Source of the DNA: Planctomycetes bacterium UBA1146 | GTDB lineage: Bacteria; Planctomycetota; UBA8108; UBA1146 | Assembly (NCBI GenBank): GCA_002311345.1 | Contig: DCAA01000026.1 | Coordinates: 254,485-318,484 of the forward strand | Length of the DNA: 64,000 nucleotides | Reading direction: 5' to 3' | The notes under the pieces: generated by a model | Told to the model about the DNA's origin: nothing | Database searches by the model: none | What the model saw: only the letters and a program-made list of their open reading frames with translations | Made by a program: the position numbers and the translations under genes | Shown here: piece by piece, positions 16,520 through 25,094 of the stretch | Layout: every line of letters starts with the position of its first letter | Position numbering within the stretch: the first letter of the stretch is position 1

Positions 16520-17737
16520 TCAGCCGTTTCGCTTGATCTGCAGGTTCTCGGCGAGTTTCGCCAGGAACTCTTCTGTATTCATGAACGGAGTGTCATCACC
16601 AACCAGGATCGCCAGATCCCTGGTCATGTGCCCCGACTCCACCGTCTCGATACAGACCTTTTCCAGATCATGAGAGAAACCTGCCAGTTCGTCGTTTCCA
16701 TCGAGACGCGCTCGGTGAGCAAAGCCACGGGTCCATGCAAAGATGCTGGCGATGGGATTGGTCGAGGTGGGATTCCCTTGCTGATGCTGGCGGTAGTGGC
16801 GGGTGACGGTCCCGTGTGCGGCTTCCGCCTCTACCGTCTTGCCATCAGGAGTCATCAGGACGCTGGTCATCAGGCCGAGAGATCCGAATCCCTGCGCTAT
16901 GGTGTCGGATTGGACGTCTCCGTCGTAGTTCTTGCACGCCCACACGAAACCGCCTTCCCACTTCATGACACAGGCGACCATGTCATCGATGAGACGGTGC
17001 TCGTAAGTGATGCCCGCATCCTCGAACGCACCACGAAACTCGTCATCAAACACTTCCTCGAACAGATCCTTGAAGCGCCCGTCATAGGCCTTGAGGATGG
17101 TGTTCTTGGTCGAGAGGTAGACGGGCCACTTCCGCTGCAATCCAAAATTCATGCAGGCACGAGCGAATCCGCGGATCGATTCATCGAGATTGTACATTCC
17201 CATGGCGATGCCGGGGGCCTCGAACTCCATCACATCGTAGGTTTGAATGTCTCCACCCTCGTCGGGTGTAAAGGTCATCGTCAGTTTTCCAGCACCCGGG
17301 ATCAGGAAATCAGTCGCGCGATACTGATCTCCGTGAGCGTGACGACCTATGACAATCGAGTTGGTCCAGCCGGGAACCAGGCGCGGAACATTGTTGCAGA
17401 TGATGGGCTCGCGAAAGACGGTGCCCCCGAGGATGTTGCGGATCGTCCCGTTGGGTGAGCGCCACATCTTCTTCAGGCCGAACTCCTCCACCCTCTGTTC
17501 ATCTGGAGTGATGGTGGCGCACTTGACACCGACTCCATGTTCACGAATCGCAGCAGCCGCATCGATGGTGATCTGGTCATCGGTTGCGTCTCGGCTCTCG
17601 ATGCCAAGATCGAAGTACTTCAGTTCGACATCGACGTAAGGAAGAATCAGGCGATCCTTGATGAACTGCCAGATGATGCGGGTCATCTCATCACCGTCGA
17701 GTTCGACGACCGGATTGCTCACCTTGATCTTGTCCAC
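16520..17737 (-). CDS. icd: NADP-dependent isocitrate dehydrogenase (IDH1/2-like type)
   Basis: 405-aa enzyme converting isocitrate to 2-oxoglutarate and CO2 in the TCA cycle. It belongs to the eukaryote-like homodimeric type, seen in NPVVELDGDEMTRIIWQ, the substrate-binding region KKMWRSPNGTIRNILGGTVFREPI, WTNSIVIGRHAHGDQYRATDF, and EAAHGTVTRHYRQHQ. It starts with GTG at 17737, with AGGAG 8 bases upstream. The gene heads the hydroxyproline-associated gene train, and both its reaction and the hydroxyproline route yield 2-oxoglutarate. A 112-bp gap from fpg leaves room for a separate promoter. Confidence 0.95.
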   Translation of the reverse strand: MDKIKVSNPVVELDGDEMTRIIWQFIKDRLILPYVDVELKYFDLGIESRDATDDQITIDAAAAIREHGVGVKCATITPDEQRVEEFGLKKMWRSPNGTIRNILGGTVFREPIICNNVPRLVPGWTNSIVIGRHAHGDQYRATDFLIPGAGKLTMTFTPDEGGDIQTYDVMEFEAPGIAMGMYNLDESIRGFARACMNFGLQRKWPVYLSTKNTILKAYDGRFKDLFEEVFDDEFRGAFEDAGITYEHRLIDDMVACVMKWEGGFVWACKNYDGDVQSDTIAQGFGSLGLMTSVLMTPDGKTVEAEAAHGTVTRHYRQHQQGNPTSTNPIASIFAWTRGFAHRARLDGNDELAGFSHDLEKVCIETVESGHMTRDLAILVGDDTPFMNTEEFLAKLAENLQIKRNG

Positions 17738-17849
17738 TGAGTCGCTCCTGACGACCGGGAGTGCTCCCGGCGAGATCTTCCCGACAGAATCCTGACCCGT
17801 GGATTCTAGGTTCTCGTCCGTTCGGTGGGAAGCGGACCCGACCGGGAAG

Positions 17850-18665
17850 CTACCTCTGGCAACCGGGGCAGTAGAAGAGCGAACGATTGCCCTTCACCGC
17901 CCGCCGAATCAAGTCATCACAACGACTACAGGGCTCTCCGTCCCGGCCATACACCTCGAAGGTATGCTGGAAGTAACCCGGTTCTCCGTCCGGATGGACG
18001 AAGTCCCTGAGGGTGGTCCCTCCCTGGGCGATTGCTCGAGTGAGTACATCCTGGATCGCCGTCGCGAGACTCAGATACCTCTTCCGTGCGATCCGTCCGC
18101 AAGCGCGATCGGGACGAATCCTCGCCTTCCAGGCCGCTTCGTTGGCATAGATGTTACCGATCCCCGCAATTATCTTCGAGTCGAGCAGAAAGTCACGCAA
18201 CTTCAGGCGACGCCCACGAGAACTTCGATAGAGTACTTCACCGAGTTGGTCGTTATCGAGCGGTTCGGGACCGAGGTCCTTCAACAGCGGATGCATCGGT
18301 GGGTCATCTCCTGCCCACGTGACAATTCCGAAACGGCGGGGATCGTGAAAACGAAGCTGACGACCATCATCGAGATACCAGATGACATGATCATGAGGCC
18401 GATGGTCATCGGTACCCTCGGAGATCCGCAGGCTACCGGACATGCCGAGATGAACCAGCAACACTCCTGCCGTGGTTTCAAGGAGCAGGTACTTGGCACG
18501 TCGATCCGTCTGACCGAATGTTGCCGCCCGCAATCTCTCATCGAGATCACCCGGAACCGGTAGCCTCAGTTTCGAATTACGGATCACAACTTCCTCGATA
18601 CGCGAGCCCTGGATCTGGTCCGAGATCCCTCGCCGGGTGGTCTCCACTTCAGGTAATTCTGGCAC
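17850..18665 (-). CDS. mutM: Formamidopyrimidine-DNA glycosylase
   Basis: Base-excision repair bifunctional glycosylase/AP lyase removing 8-oxoguanine and formamidopyrimidines. I set the start at the GTG at 18665, which gives M-P-E-L-P-E-V-E-T. Only this start leaves Pro as the new N-terminal catalytic residue after Met removal, with Glu next to it. GGAAGGG lies upstream, and the 271-aa length fits the family. The longer frame to 18746 would bury the active-site proline. The helix-two-turn-helix region KIIAGIGNIYANEA and the C-terminal zinc finger (CSRC...CPGC) are intact. It is divergent from topA. Confidence 0.95.
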   Translation of the reverse strand: MPELPEVETTRRGISDQIQGSRIEEVVIRNSKLRLPVPGDLDERLRAATFGQTDRRAKYLLLETTAGVLLVHLGMSGSLRISEGTDDHRPHDHVIWYLDDGRQLRFHDPRRFGIVTWAGDDPPMHPLLKDLGPEPLDNDQLGEVLYRSSRGRRLKLRDFLLDSKIIAGIGNIYANEAAWKARIRPDRACGRIARKRYLSLATAIQDVLTRAIAQGGTTLRDFVHPDGEPGYFQHTFEVYGRDGEPCSRCDDLIRRAVKGNRSLFYCPGCQR

Positions 18666-18812
18666 GGCGACGGCCCTTCCACGGCGCAGAAGCAGATTAG
18701 CGGGGAATTTCCCCATTCCGTTCTCAAGCGGTCGAATCGGCAGCATGACCCCGTTTTCGGCCGTTTCCAGCCCACAACATCGGCCACCTGGACAAAAAGA
18801 GGGCTTGAAAGG

Positions 18813-18833
18813 GGGACCCGTTGCCGGGTACCC
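18813..18833 (+). promoter_or_regulatory. Imperfect inverted repeat upstream of topA
   Basis: GGGACCCG, loop TTGC, then CGGGTACCC form an 8-bp stem with one bulged T. It lies about 60 bases before the topA start, in the divergent topA/mutM interval. It could be an operator or an RNA hairpin in the topA leader. There is no T-tract, so it is not a typical terminator. Confidence 0.35.
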
Positions 18834-18847
18834 GTAGAAGAGAGCAC

Positions 18848-18872
18848 CCCCGGCCTGGCGCCGGCCGCGGGG
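18848..18872 (+). promoter_or_regulatory. GC-rich hairpin overlapping the topA ribosome site
   Basis: CCCCGGCC, a 7-base middle TGGCGCC, then GGCC-GC-GGGG can pair as an 8-bp stem with a 2-base bulge. The GGGG of the right arm is the first part of GGGGAGAAGGG, the purine-rich stretch preceding the topA ATG. Folding would partly hide the ribosome site. Regulation of topA translation by this structure is inference. Confidence 0.35.
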
Positions 18873-18890
18873 AGAAGGGCCGAAAATATC

Positions 18891-21548
18891 ATGCCGAGAC
18901 GGCTCGTGATCGTCGAGTCACCCACCAAGGCCAAGACCATCCAGAAGTATCTCGGCGAGGGCTTCGTCGTCGAGGCCACCGTTGGTCACATCCGCGATTT
19001 GCCCCGCAAGGCAAGCCAGGTTCCCGAGGAGCACAAGGAGAATCAGGTCGTCACCGGGATCACCAACGATTTCGAGGCGATCTACATCCTCGACGAAGAC
19101 AAGAAATCAACGATTAGCGAGATTCGCAAACAACTGAAGACCGCTGATGAACTGTACCTCGCCACCGACGCCGACCGCGAGGGTGAAGCCATCTCCTGGC
19201 ACATTCTCCAGGTACTGAAACCCAAGAAGAGCATCCCTGTAAAAAGACTGCGTCTGGGTCAGATCACAAAAAGTGCGCTGGAGAAAGCCATCGCCGAACC
19301 GGAAGAACTCGATACCTTGCTGGTCGAAGCGCAGGAGGCCAGACGCCTGGTCGATCGCCTCTACGGATTTCCCGTCTCCAGTCTTCTGTGGCGCAAAATC
19401 GCCCAGGGTCTCTCGGCAGGGCGAGTACAGACAGTGGCCATCCGGCTGCTTGTGGACCGTGAAAAAGAACGACTCGTCTTCATCTCGGCGGTTTTCTGGG
19501 ATCTGGATGCAGTCTTTCGTACCGGTGCCGGCGATACCTTCGAGACGAAGTTGCTCGACATCGGCGGAAATGCGATCGCCCAGAGCAAGGACTTCGGTGA
19601 CAACGGGAAACTCAAGAAGGAATCCGCCGACCGCAAAATCCTGACCTCCGACGAGGCGCACTCTCTTCGTGATCGATTCTCCTCATCTTCCTTCAAGGTC
19701 TCATCTCTGGAGGAAAAGCCCTACACGCGAAAACCTCCCGTTCCCTTCATCACCAGCGGACTCCAGCAGGAGGCGAGCAACCGCCTCGGTTACTCCCCTT
19801 CCAGGACGATGCGAGCGGCCAATGCACTGTTCCAGAAGGGATTCATCACCTACGTACGCACCGACAACTATGTGCTGGCTGCCGAGGCGCTGCAGGCGAT
19901 CGAGGATCTGATCTCCAGCAGGTTCGGCGCCTCGGAGCATGCCCCCCGTAACTTCGGAACCCTCTCCGAGAAGGCTGGAGGGGAGCACGAGCCGATCCGT
20001 CCCGCCGATTTCGTCGATCCGCAGGATGTTGCCGGCAAGGTCGGAGATGACGAAGGCCGACTCTACGAACTGATCTGGAAGCGTACCGTCGCCACCCAGA
20101 TGAAGCCTGCTACTGGACGCACCGTGATCGTCGAGGTTGAAGAAGAGCACGATGACGGCGCACGTTACCAGGCTCGAGGCACCGTCATCGACGATCCAGG
20201 TTTCCTCCGTGTCGATCCTGCCGGTACCAAGGAGACGATTCTGCCACCGGTGGCAATCGGAGATAAGGTCGACATCTCCGACCTGAATCCGGAAGAACAC
20301 AGCACACAACCGATCGGTCGCTACACGGAAGCCGGTCTCATCAAAGAGATGGAAAAGCGTGGTATCGGTCGCCCCAGTACCTACGCCGCGATCATCGAAC
20401 GGATCCAGCAGGCGGCCTATACGTTCCGCAAGAACAAGGCCCTGGTTCCAACATGGACCGCCTTCGCTGTGGTTCGCCTGATGGAAGAACACTTCGCGCA
20501 CTTCGTCGAGTACACATTTACCAAGAAGATGGAAGACGACCTCGACGAGATCGCAAGGGGCGTGAAAAGTCGACAGGAATATCTACGAAACTTCTGGTCC
20601 GGAAACGGCGAGACGGGACTCTCTGGACTCATCGAAGCCGGCATGAAATCGATCGATCCGGCGCAGATCTGCCGCTTCCCGATGCCCTTTGCCAATGGAG
20701 ATCCGTGGAAATTCCGGGATCAAGAAGTGGTACTCCGGGTCGGTAGATACGGACCCTACCTGGAAGCCGGCGAAATTCGAGGCAACATCCCGGAGGAACT
20801 GTGCCCTGACGAACTCGATGAGAAAAAGATGGATGAAATCCTTCAGGCCGGTGCGCGCAAGGACGAACCACTCGGTCATTGCAGCGCCACCGGCAAACCG
20901 ATCTTCATCAAGAGTGGTCGCTTCGGTCCTTATATACAGCGCGGAGATTCCGATTCGGATGAGAAACCGGAGTTCGCCTCGCTTCTGAAGGATATGGAGC
21001 CTGAAAGCGTGACCGTGGATGTCGCCATCCAACTACTTCAACTGAAGGAAGGACGCGTCTGCGGAACCACCACAGAAGGCCAGAAAATCCGCGTCTGTAA
21101 CGGCCGCTACGGGCTCTACATAAAAGCAGACAAGGAAACTCGCAGTCTCGAGGAAGGGGATGATCCCTTCACCGTCGATGAGGAGCGTTGCCGCGTTCTG
21201 CTCGCACAACCGAAGAAGCGCGGACGGGCGGCAGCAAGACCACCGATCCAGGTCTTCGAAAATGTCATCGAACTAGACGGAGCCACCATCGAGATCAAGG
21301 ACGGTCGCTTCGGGCCTTACGCCACCGATGGAGAGACCAACGCCACCCTCACCCGCGACCAGGATCCGGAAAAGATCTCCTCCTCCCAGGCCGCCAACCG
21401 CATCCTCGAGAAACGTGAACGTGACGCCAAGAAGGGCAAGAAAAAAACCAAGAAGAAGACCACCAAGAAAAAGGCCAAAAAGAAGACCACTAAGAAAAAG
21501 GCCAAAAAGAAGACCACTAAAAAGAAAACTACTAAAAAGAGCGAGTGA
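18891..21548 (+). CDS. topA: DNA topoisomerase I
   Basis: Type IA topoisomerase of 885 aa that relaxes negative supercoils. The Toprim domain opens with LVIVESPTKAKTIQKYLG and carries the acidic TDADREGEAISWH. The catalytic tyrosine is Y321 in ITYVRTDNY, where the more usual sequence is TYMRTDS. The C-terminus has three Toprim-associated repeats (GRFGPYIQRG, GRYGLYIKAD, GRFGPYATDG) rather than the zinc fingers of the E. coli enzyme; no CxxC pair is seen there. The last about 45 residues are a lysine/threonine tail built from 9-residue repeats. The ATG follows GGGGAGAAGGG. The stop overlaps the GTG of the next gene. Confidence 0.97.
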   Translation: MPRRLVIVESPTKAKTIQKYLGEGFVVEATVGHIRDLPRKASQVPEEHKENQVVTGITNDFEAIYILDEDKKSTISEIRKQLKTADELYLATDADREGEAISWHILQVLKPKKSIPVKRLRLGQITKSALEKAIAEPEELDTLLVEAQEARRLVDRLYGFPVSSLLWRKIAQGLSAGRVQTVAIRLLVDREKERLVFISAVFWDLDAVFRTGAGDTFETKLLDIGGNAIAQSKDFGDNGKLKKESADRKILTSDEAHSLRDRFSSSSFKVSSLEEKPYTRKPPVPFITSGLQQEASNRLGYSPSRTMRAANALFQKGFITYVRTDNYVLAAEALQAIEDLISSRFGASEHAPRNFGTLSEKAGGEHEPIRPADFVDPQDVAGKVGDDEGRLYELIWKRTVATQMKPATGRTVIVEVEEEHDDGARYQARGTVIDDPGFLRVDPAGTKETILPPVAIGDKVDISDLNPEEHSTQPIGRYTEAGLIKEMEKRGIGRPSTYAAIIERIQQAAYTFRKNKALVPTWTAFAVVRLMEEHFAHFVEYTFTKKMEDDLDEIARGVKSRQEYLRNFWSGNGETGLSGLIEAGMKSIDPAQICRFPMPFANGDPWKFRDQEVVLRVGRYGPYLEAGEIRGNIPEELCPDELDEKKMDEILQAGARKDEPLGHCSATGKPIFIKSGRFGPYIQRGDSDSDEKPEFASLLKDMEPESVTVDVAIQLLQLKEGRVCGTTTEGQKIRVCNGRYGLYIKADKETRSLEEGDDPFTVDEERCRVLLAQPKKRGRAAARPPIQVFENVIELDGATIEIKDGRFGPYATDGETNATLTRDQDPEKISSSQAANRILEKRERDAKKGKKKTKKKTTKKKAKKKTTKKKAKKKTTKKKTTKKSE
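21453..21533 (+). repeat. 27-bp tandem repeat encoding the Lys/Thr tail of TopA
   Basis: Two near-identical 27-bp units (21453-21479 and 21480-21506) and a third, diverged unit encode KKTTKKKAK-type repeats. Near-perfect DNA identity between units suggests recent expansion by slippage or unequal exchange. Lysine-rich tails on topoisomerase I occur in other bacteria and aid DNA binding. Confidence 0.8.
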
Positions 21549-22594
21549 AGGCGGACAAGGTGAAGGAACAGCAATCGAATCGTCCTGCCGGGACCATCTC
21601 GAGTGCGGTGATGGTATCCATCTGCATCGTGTTGATCACCATCTGTGGATGTGCCGGCTCGGATGGAAAAACCACGGGCGACTCGCCGGGGCTATCCGCT
21701 TCTGCTCCCGATGATCTGGCCTTCGAGGTGCGCTGGAACGACTCCCGCGATCAGGTCGAGATTTCCGCCGGTTGTCAATTGCTGACAACCTTGCGCCTCG
21801 ACCAGCAGCGGCCATGCCTCTTCCCCCTCTATTCGCCGGGTGGATCGATGGTGCTTCGACGCTGGCCCATCGAAGAGGCGATCGAGGGTGAATCGAAGGA
21901 TCACCCCCATCATGCCGGTGCCTGGATCGCTCATGGTTCCGTCGCCGGGCATGATTTCTGGCACGGAAAAGGAACACGTCAGGTTCCGAGCGAGTGGGAA
22001 TCCTATCTACTTGATGATGACCATATCCTCATCGTTAGCGGTAAGTTGTCCTGGGTCGCCGGAGACAACAGGATCCTCGAAGAAACCCGCACCTATGACT
22101 TCAGGGTCATCGAAGATGCGTACCGCATCGAAATCTGGAGTCTCTGGAAATCCGCCAGTGGCCAGACCGTCACGATCGGTGATACAAAGGAGGGCACCTT
22201 TGCCCTGCGGCTGGCTCCGACCATGAGACTCGATGGTCCGGTGGCCGCTGGCAAGAGTTTCAATGCCGATGCCGCGATTGCCGGTGCCATCTGGGGAATG
22301 CGCAGCCGCTGGGCCGCCTACAGTGGTCCGATCGATGGACAGCAAGCAACGGTTGCCCTGCTCGATCATCCGGAGAATCCGAGATATCCGACCTGGTGGC
22401 ACGCTCGACCTTACGGGCTGTTCGCCGCCAATCCATTCGGCCAGCATGATTTCGAGAAGGCACCCGCAGGTAGCGGTGATCTTGAAATTGGTCCCGAAGA
22501 TCACCTGTTCTTTCGCCATCAGTTGCTCATCTTCGATGGTGCGGTGACTTCCGAACGCGTCGAGCAGGAGTGGATGGATTTCTCCAACAGATAA
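21545..22594 (+). CDS. PmoA-like (DUF6807) lipoprotein
   Basis: 349-aa exported protein of the family annotated 'PmoA' or DUF6807, which is unrelated to methane monooxygenase in any demonstrated function and common in planctomycetes. The hallmark DHPHHAGAWIAHGSVAGHDFW is present, with a second histidine-rich region WWHARPYGLFAANPFG. An N-terminal hydrophobic stretch ends ITICGC, a plausible lipobox. It starts with GTG overlapping the topA stop (GTGA, 21545-21548), so translation is coupled to a housekeeping gene. The fold is galactose-mutarotase-like in my recollection of the family; a sugar ligand is inference. Confidence 0.8.
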   Translation: MKADKVKEQQSNRPAGTISSAVMVSICIVLITICGCAGSDGKTTGDSPGLSASAPDDLAFEVRWNDSRDQVEISAGCQLLTTLRLDQQRPCLFPLYSPGGSMVLRRWPIEEAIEGESKDHPHHAGAWIAHGSVAGHDFWHGKGTRQVPSEWESYLLDDDHILIVSGKLSWVAGDNRILEETRTYDFRVIEDAYRIEIWSLWKSASGQTVTIGDTKEGTFALRLAPTMRLDGPVAAGKSFNADAAIAGAIWGMRSRWAAYSGPIDGQQATVALLDHPENPRYPTWWHARPYGLFAANPFGQHDFEKAPAGSGDLEIGPEDHLFFRHQLLIFDGAVTSERVEQEWMDFSNR

Positions 22595-22673
22595 TCTCAT
22601 CGAAGCGACGAGCACCGACGCAGTGTTCAGACCGGCATTGACTTGGAAGAGCCGGACCATCTATCATTTCAGC

Positions 22674-24473
22674 ATGAGAATCTACAAATCACCGCTTCCA
22701 TCGCTGATTGTGCCGCTGCTGTTGCTGTCCTCCATCGTCTTACCATGCAGCGTTCATTCGGCCGAGATCGACCTCACCGGAATGTGGCGCGGTGATATCG
22801 ATCCGACAGGCACTCCGATTGAACTGATCTTTCACATCACAGCGACAGCTGACGGCGGTTGGAGCGGTACCGTCGATACTCCCGCCCAGAACTCCTACGC
22901 ATTGCCCCTGAGCGGGATTTCCGTCACCACCGATGGTGCTATCACCATCGGCGTGGCAGCAACCGGTGGCCTCTACGAGGCGACACTCGATCCCGAAGGC
23001 AGTGAGCTGCAAGGGACCTGGAAGCAACGTGGTGCAGAACTGGTACTCAACTGCAAGCGAGAACCGCTGCCACCTCCAGTGCCACAAGAAATGGCCGAGA
23101 CCCTCACCGGAAACTGGGAGGGAATTCTCGAAATTGGAGCGATCGAGTTGAGAATCGTGGTGAATCTCGTGGCTCATGATGCGGGCTCACTGTCTGGATA
23201 CATGGTCAGTCCCGATCAGTCCCCCGCCGAGATACCCGTAACCCGCGTAGATCTTCTCGACGGCGACAAGGTCCGGATCGCCGTCGGATCCGCCTTTCTC
23301 AGTCTTGAAATGGCACCCTCCGATGACGGGAATCAACTGTCGGGATCTTTCATCCAGGGGCGTGGAAAATTCGACATCACCCTCGAAAAAAAGCAAACCA
23401 TCACCGGGGTACGGCGCCACCAGGAACCGAAACCACCGTTCCCGTACCGGGCAGAAGAGATCGCTTACGATAATGAAGGGGCAGGCGTCACTTTCGCAGG
23501 GACCCTGACGATCCCCGAGGGAGACGGGCCCTTCCCATCGGTTTTGATGATCACCGGTTCGGGGGGCCAGGACCGCGACGAGACCATCTTCCAGCATCGC
23601 CCCTTCTTCGTCATCGCCGATCACCTGAGCCGCCGCGGCATCGCGGTGTTGCGAGTCGATGACCGCGGCGTTGGAGGAACCACCGCTGGCGACGAACCGG
23701 AAAAAGCGACTACCGAGGACTTCGTCGGAGATGCCCTGTGCGGTGTCGAGTTCCTGAAGGGGCGCACCGAGATCGCTGCAGACCGGATCGGCCTCATCGG
23801 ACACAGCGAGGGAGGCGTGATCGCACCGATGGTGGCTCTGAGAAGCGACGATGTGGCCTTCATCGTCATGATGGCAGGAACCGGAATCCGCGGTGACGAT
23901 CTGTTACTCAGGCAAAATGAACTGATCGCCAGGGTTTCCGAGGTCGAAGAGGAAAAGATCAAAGAAGGACTAGAACTCTCGGGAAAGATGTTCGCTGTCG
24001 TCCTCGAGGACAGCCTCGATGAGGAGCAGATGCGCTCCCGGCTGGAAACCATCCTGCGCGAGTCCACGGATCTTAACGAGGAAGAAGAGGGTGTTGAGGT
24101 TGAATCCGCGATCGCCTCCACCATCGACCAGTTGATGCTCCCCTGGGTGCGCTGGTTCCTGCGCTACGATCCGGCGCCGACGCTCGAAAAACTCACCTGC
24201 CCGGTACTGGCCATCAACGGTACCCTCGATCTACAGGTCCCCTGCAAGGAGAACATGGAAGCGATCGAAGCTGCACTGAAACGGGGAAAGAACCCTGACT
24301 TCGAGATGATCGAGTTTCCACAACTCAACCATCTGTTCCAGCATTGCGAGACGGGCGCTCCTTCAGAATACGGCCAGATCGAGGAGACTTTTTCCGTCGA
24401 TGTCCTGGAGAAGATGACGAACTGGATTCTCCACCGATTTGGCAATAACAAGGAGCGTAAAGTATCCGATTGA
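22674..24473 (+). CDS. Secreted alpha/beta hydrolase with N-terminal lipocalin-like repeats
   Basis: 599-aa protein with a signal peptide (SLIVPLLLLSSIVLPCSVHSA). Residues about 30-250 hold two similar beta-rich units beginning LTGMWRGDID and LTGNWEGILE. The C-terminal alpha/beta hydrolase has oxyanion region VLMITGSGGQDRDE, nucleophile GHSEGG (S378), a likely acid in INGTLDLQVP, and a histidine in PQLNHLFQH. The architecture matches planctomycete/Bacteroidetes peptidase S9-like esterases. The ATG at 22674 is preferred to 22623 because it directly precedes the signal peptide; no strong ribosome site is visible. The substrate is unknown. Confidence 0.8.
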   Translation: MRIYKSPLPSLIVPLLLLSSIVLPCSVHSAEIDLTGMWRGDIDPTGTPIELIFHITATADGGWSGTVDTPAQNSYALPLSGISVTTDGAITIGVAATGGLYEATLDPEGSELQGTWKQRGAELVLNCKREPLPPPVPQEMAETLTGNWEGILEIGAIELRIVVNLVAHDAGSLSGYMVSPDQSPAEIPVTRVDLLDGDKVRIAVGSAFLSLEMAPSDDGNQLSGSFIQGRGKFDITLEKKQTITGVRRHQEPKPPFPYRAEEIAYDNEGAGVTFAGTLTIPEGDGPFPSVLMITGSGGQDRDETIFQHRPFFVIADHLSRRGIAVLRVDDRGVGGTTAGDEPEKATTEDFVGDALCGVEFLKGRTEIAADRIGLIGHSEGGVIAPMVALRSDDVAFIVMMAGTGIRGDDLLLRQNELIARVSEVEEEKIKEGLELSGKMFAVVLEDSLDEEQMRSRLETILRESTDLNEEEEGVEVESAIASTIDQLMLPWVRWFLRYDPAPTLEKLTCPVLAINGTLDLQVPCKENMEAIEAALKRGKNPDFEMIEFPQLNHLFQHCETGAPSEYGQIEETFSVDVLEKMTNWILHRFGNNKERKVSD

Positions 24474-24558
24474 TTTGCAGATTCTCAGGCCTGGATCCTC
24501 ACTGTCCTCGAATCAATCCCGATAGAGTACACAAAGATGAAATGGGAGTGTTGTCGAT

Positions 24559-25083
24559 ATGAACAGTAGCAATATGCCAATACTGGTGATGGTCGCAGTC
24601 GTGTTACTCGCGGGTTGTGCTTCCACACAAGTTGTCTCTTCAACCGGGCAAACGGCTGAGGATGTTTTTTCTCGATTCCAAAGCCTGGAAGGCGCGTGGA
24701 CCTCGACCCCTGATTCAGAGGATATGCCACCTTCGACCGTAACTTATCACACCATCGCAAATGGAAGTGCCGTTGTGGAAACGCTCTTTGCGGGCACACC
24801 CCACGAGATGATCTCGGTCATCTTCATGGATGAGGATCGGCTACTCATGACGCATTATTGTGCCGCCCGCAACCAACCTCACCTGATCGCCCGGAAGATC
24901 ACGGACGACAGCGTGCACTTTTTTACGGATCATGTGACCAATCACGCAGATCCAAACAACTTGTACATGGGTGAAGCTCAGTGGGTGTTTACCGACGAAA
25001 ACCACCTGAAATCAAGATGGTGGAGTTTCCAGAATAGCGAGATGGGCGAACCGCTCACCTTCAACATGACGAGGGTCGACTAG
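24559..25083 (+). CDS. Small lipoprotein, DUF1579-like beta-barrel
   Basis: 174-aa protein with a clear lipobox (VVLLAGC, Cys about residue 20) after a short hydrophobic signal. The mature part starts FSRFQSLEGAWTS and ends in alternating beta-strands (SRWWSFQNSEMGEPLTFNMTRV). This resembles lipocalin/FABP-like DUF1579 proteins, which have no defined role. GGGAG lies 8 bases before the ATG. It ends 11 bases from the convergent DUF1501 gene. Confidence 0.75.
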   Translation: MNSSNMPILVMVAVVLLAGCASTQVVSSTGQTAEDVFSRFQSLEGAWTSTPDSEDMPPSTVTYHTIANGSAVVETLFAGTPHEMISVIFMDEDRLLMTHYCAARNQPHLIARKITDDSVHFFTDHVTNHADPNNLYMGEAQWVFTDENHLKSRWWSFQNSEMGEPLTFNMTRVD

Positions 25084-25094
25084 CAGTCATCTCA

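Noticed and set aside
16433..17458. Plus-strand open frame of 341 codons opposite isocitrate dehydrogenase
   Set aside because: Antisense to an unmistakable isocitrate dehydrogenase; no family resemblance in the antisense product.
21421..21545. A-rich repeated tract considered as a possible phase-variation or mobile-element footprint
   Set aside because: The repeat unit is 27 bp and keeps the reading frame of TopA; it is explained by the lysine-rich tail.
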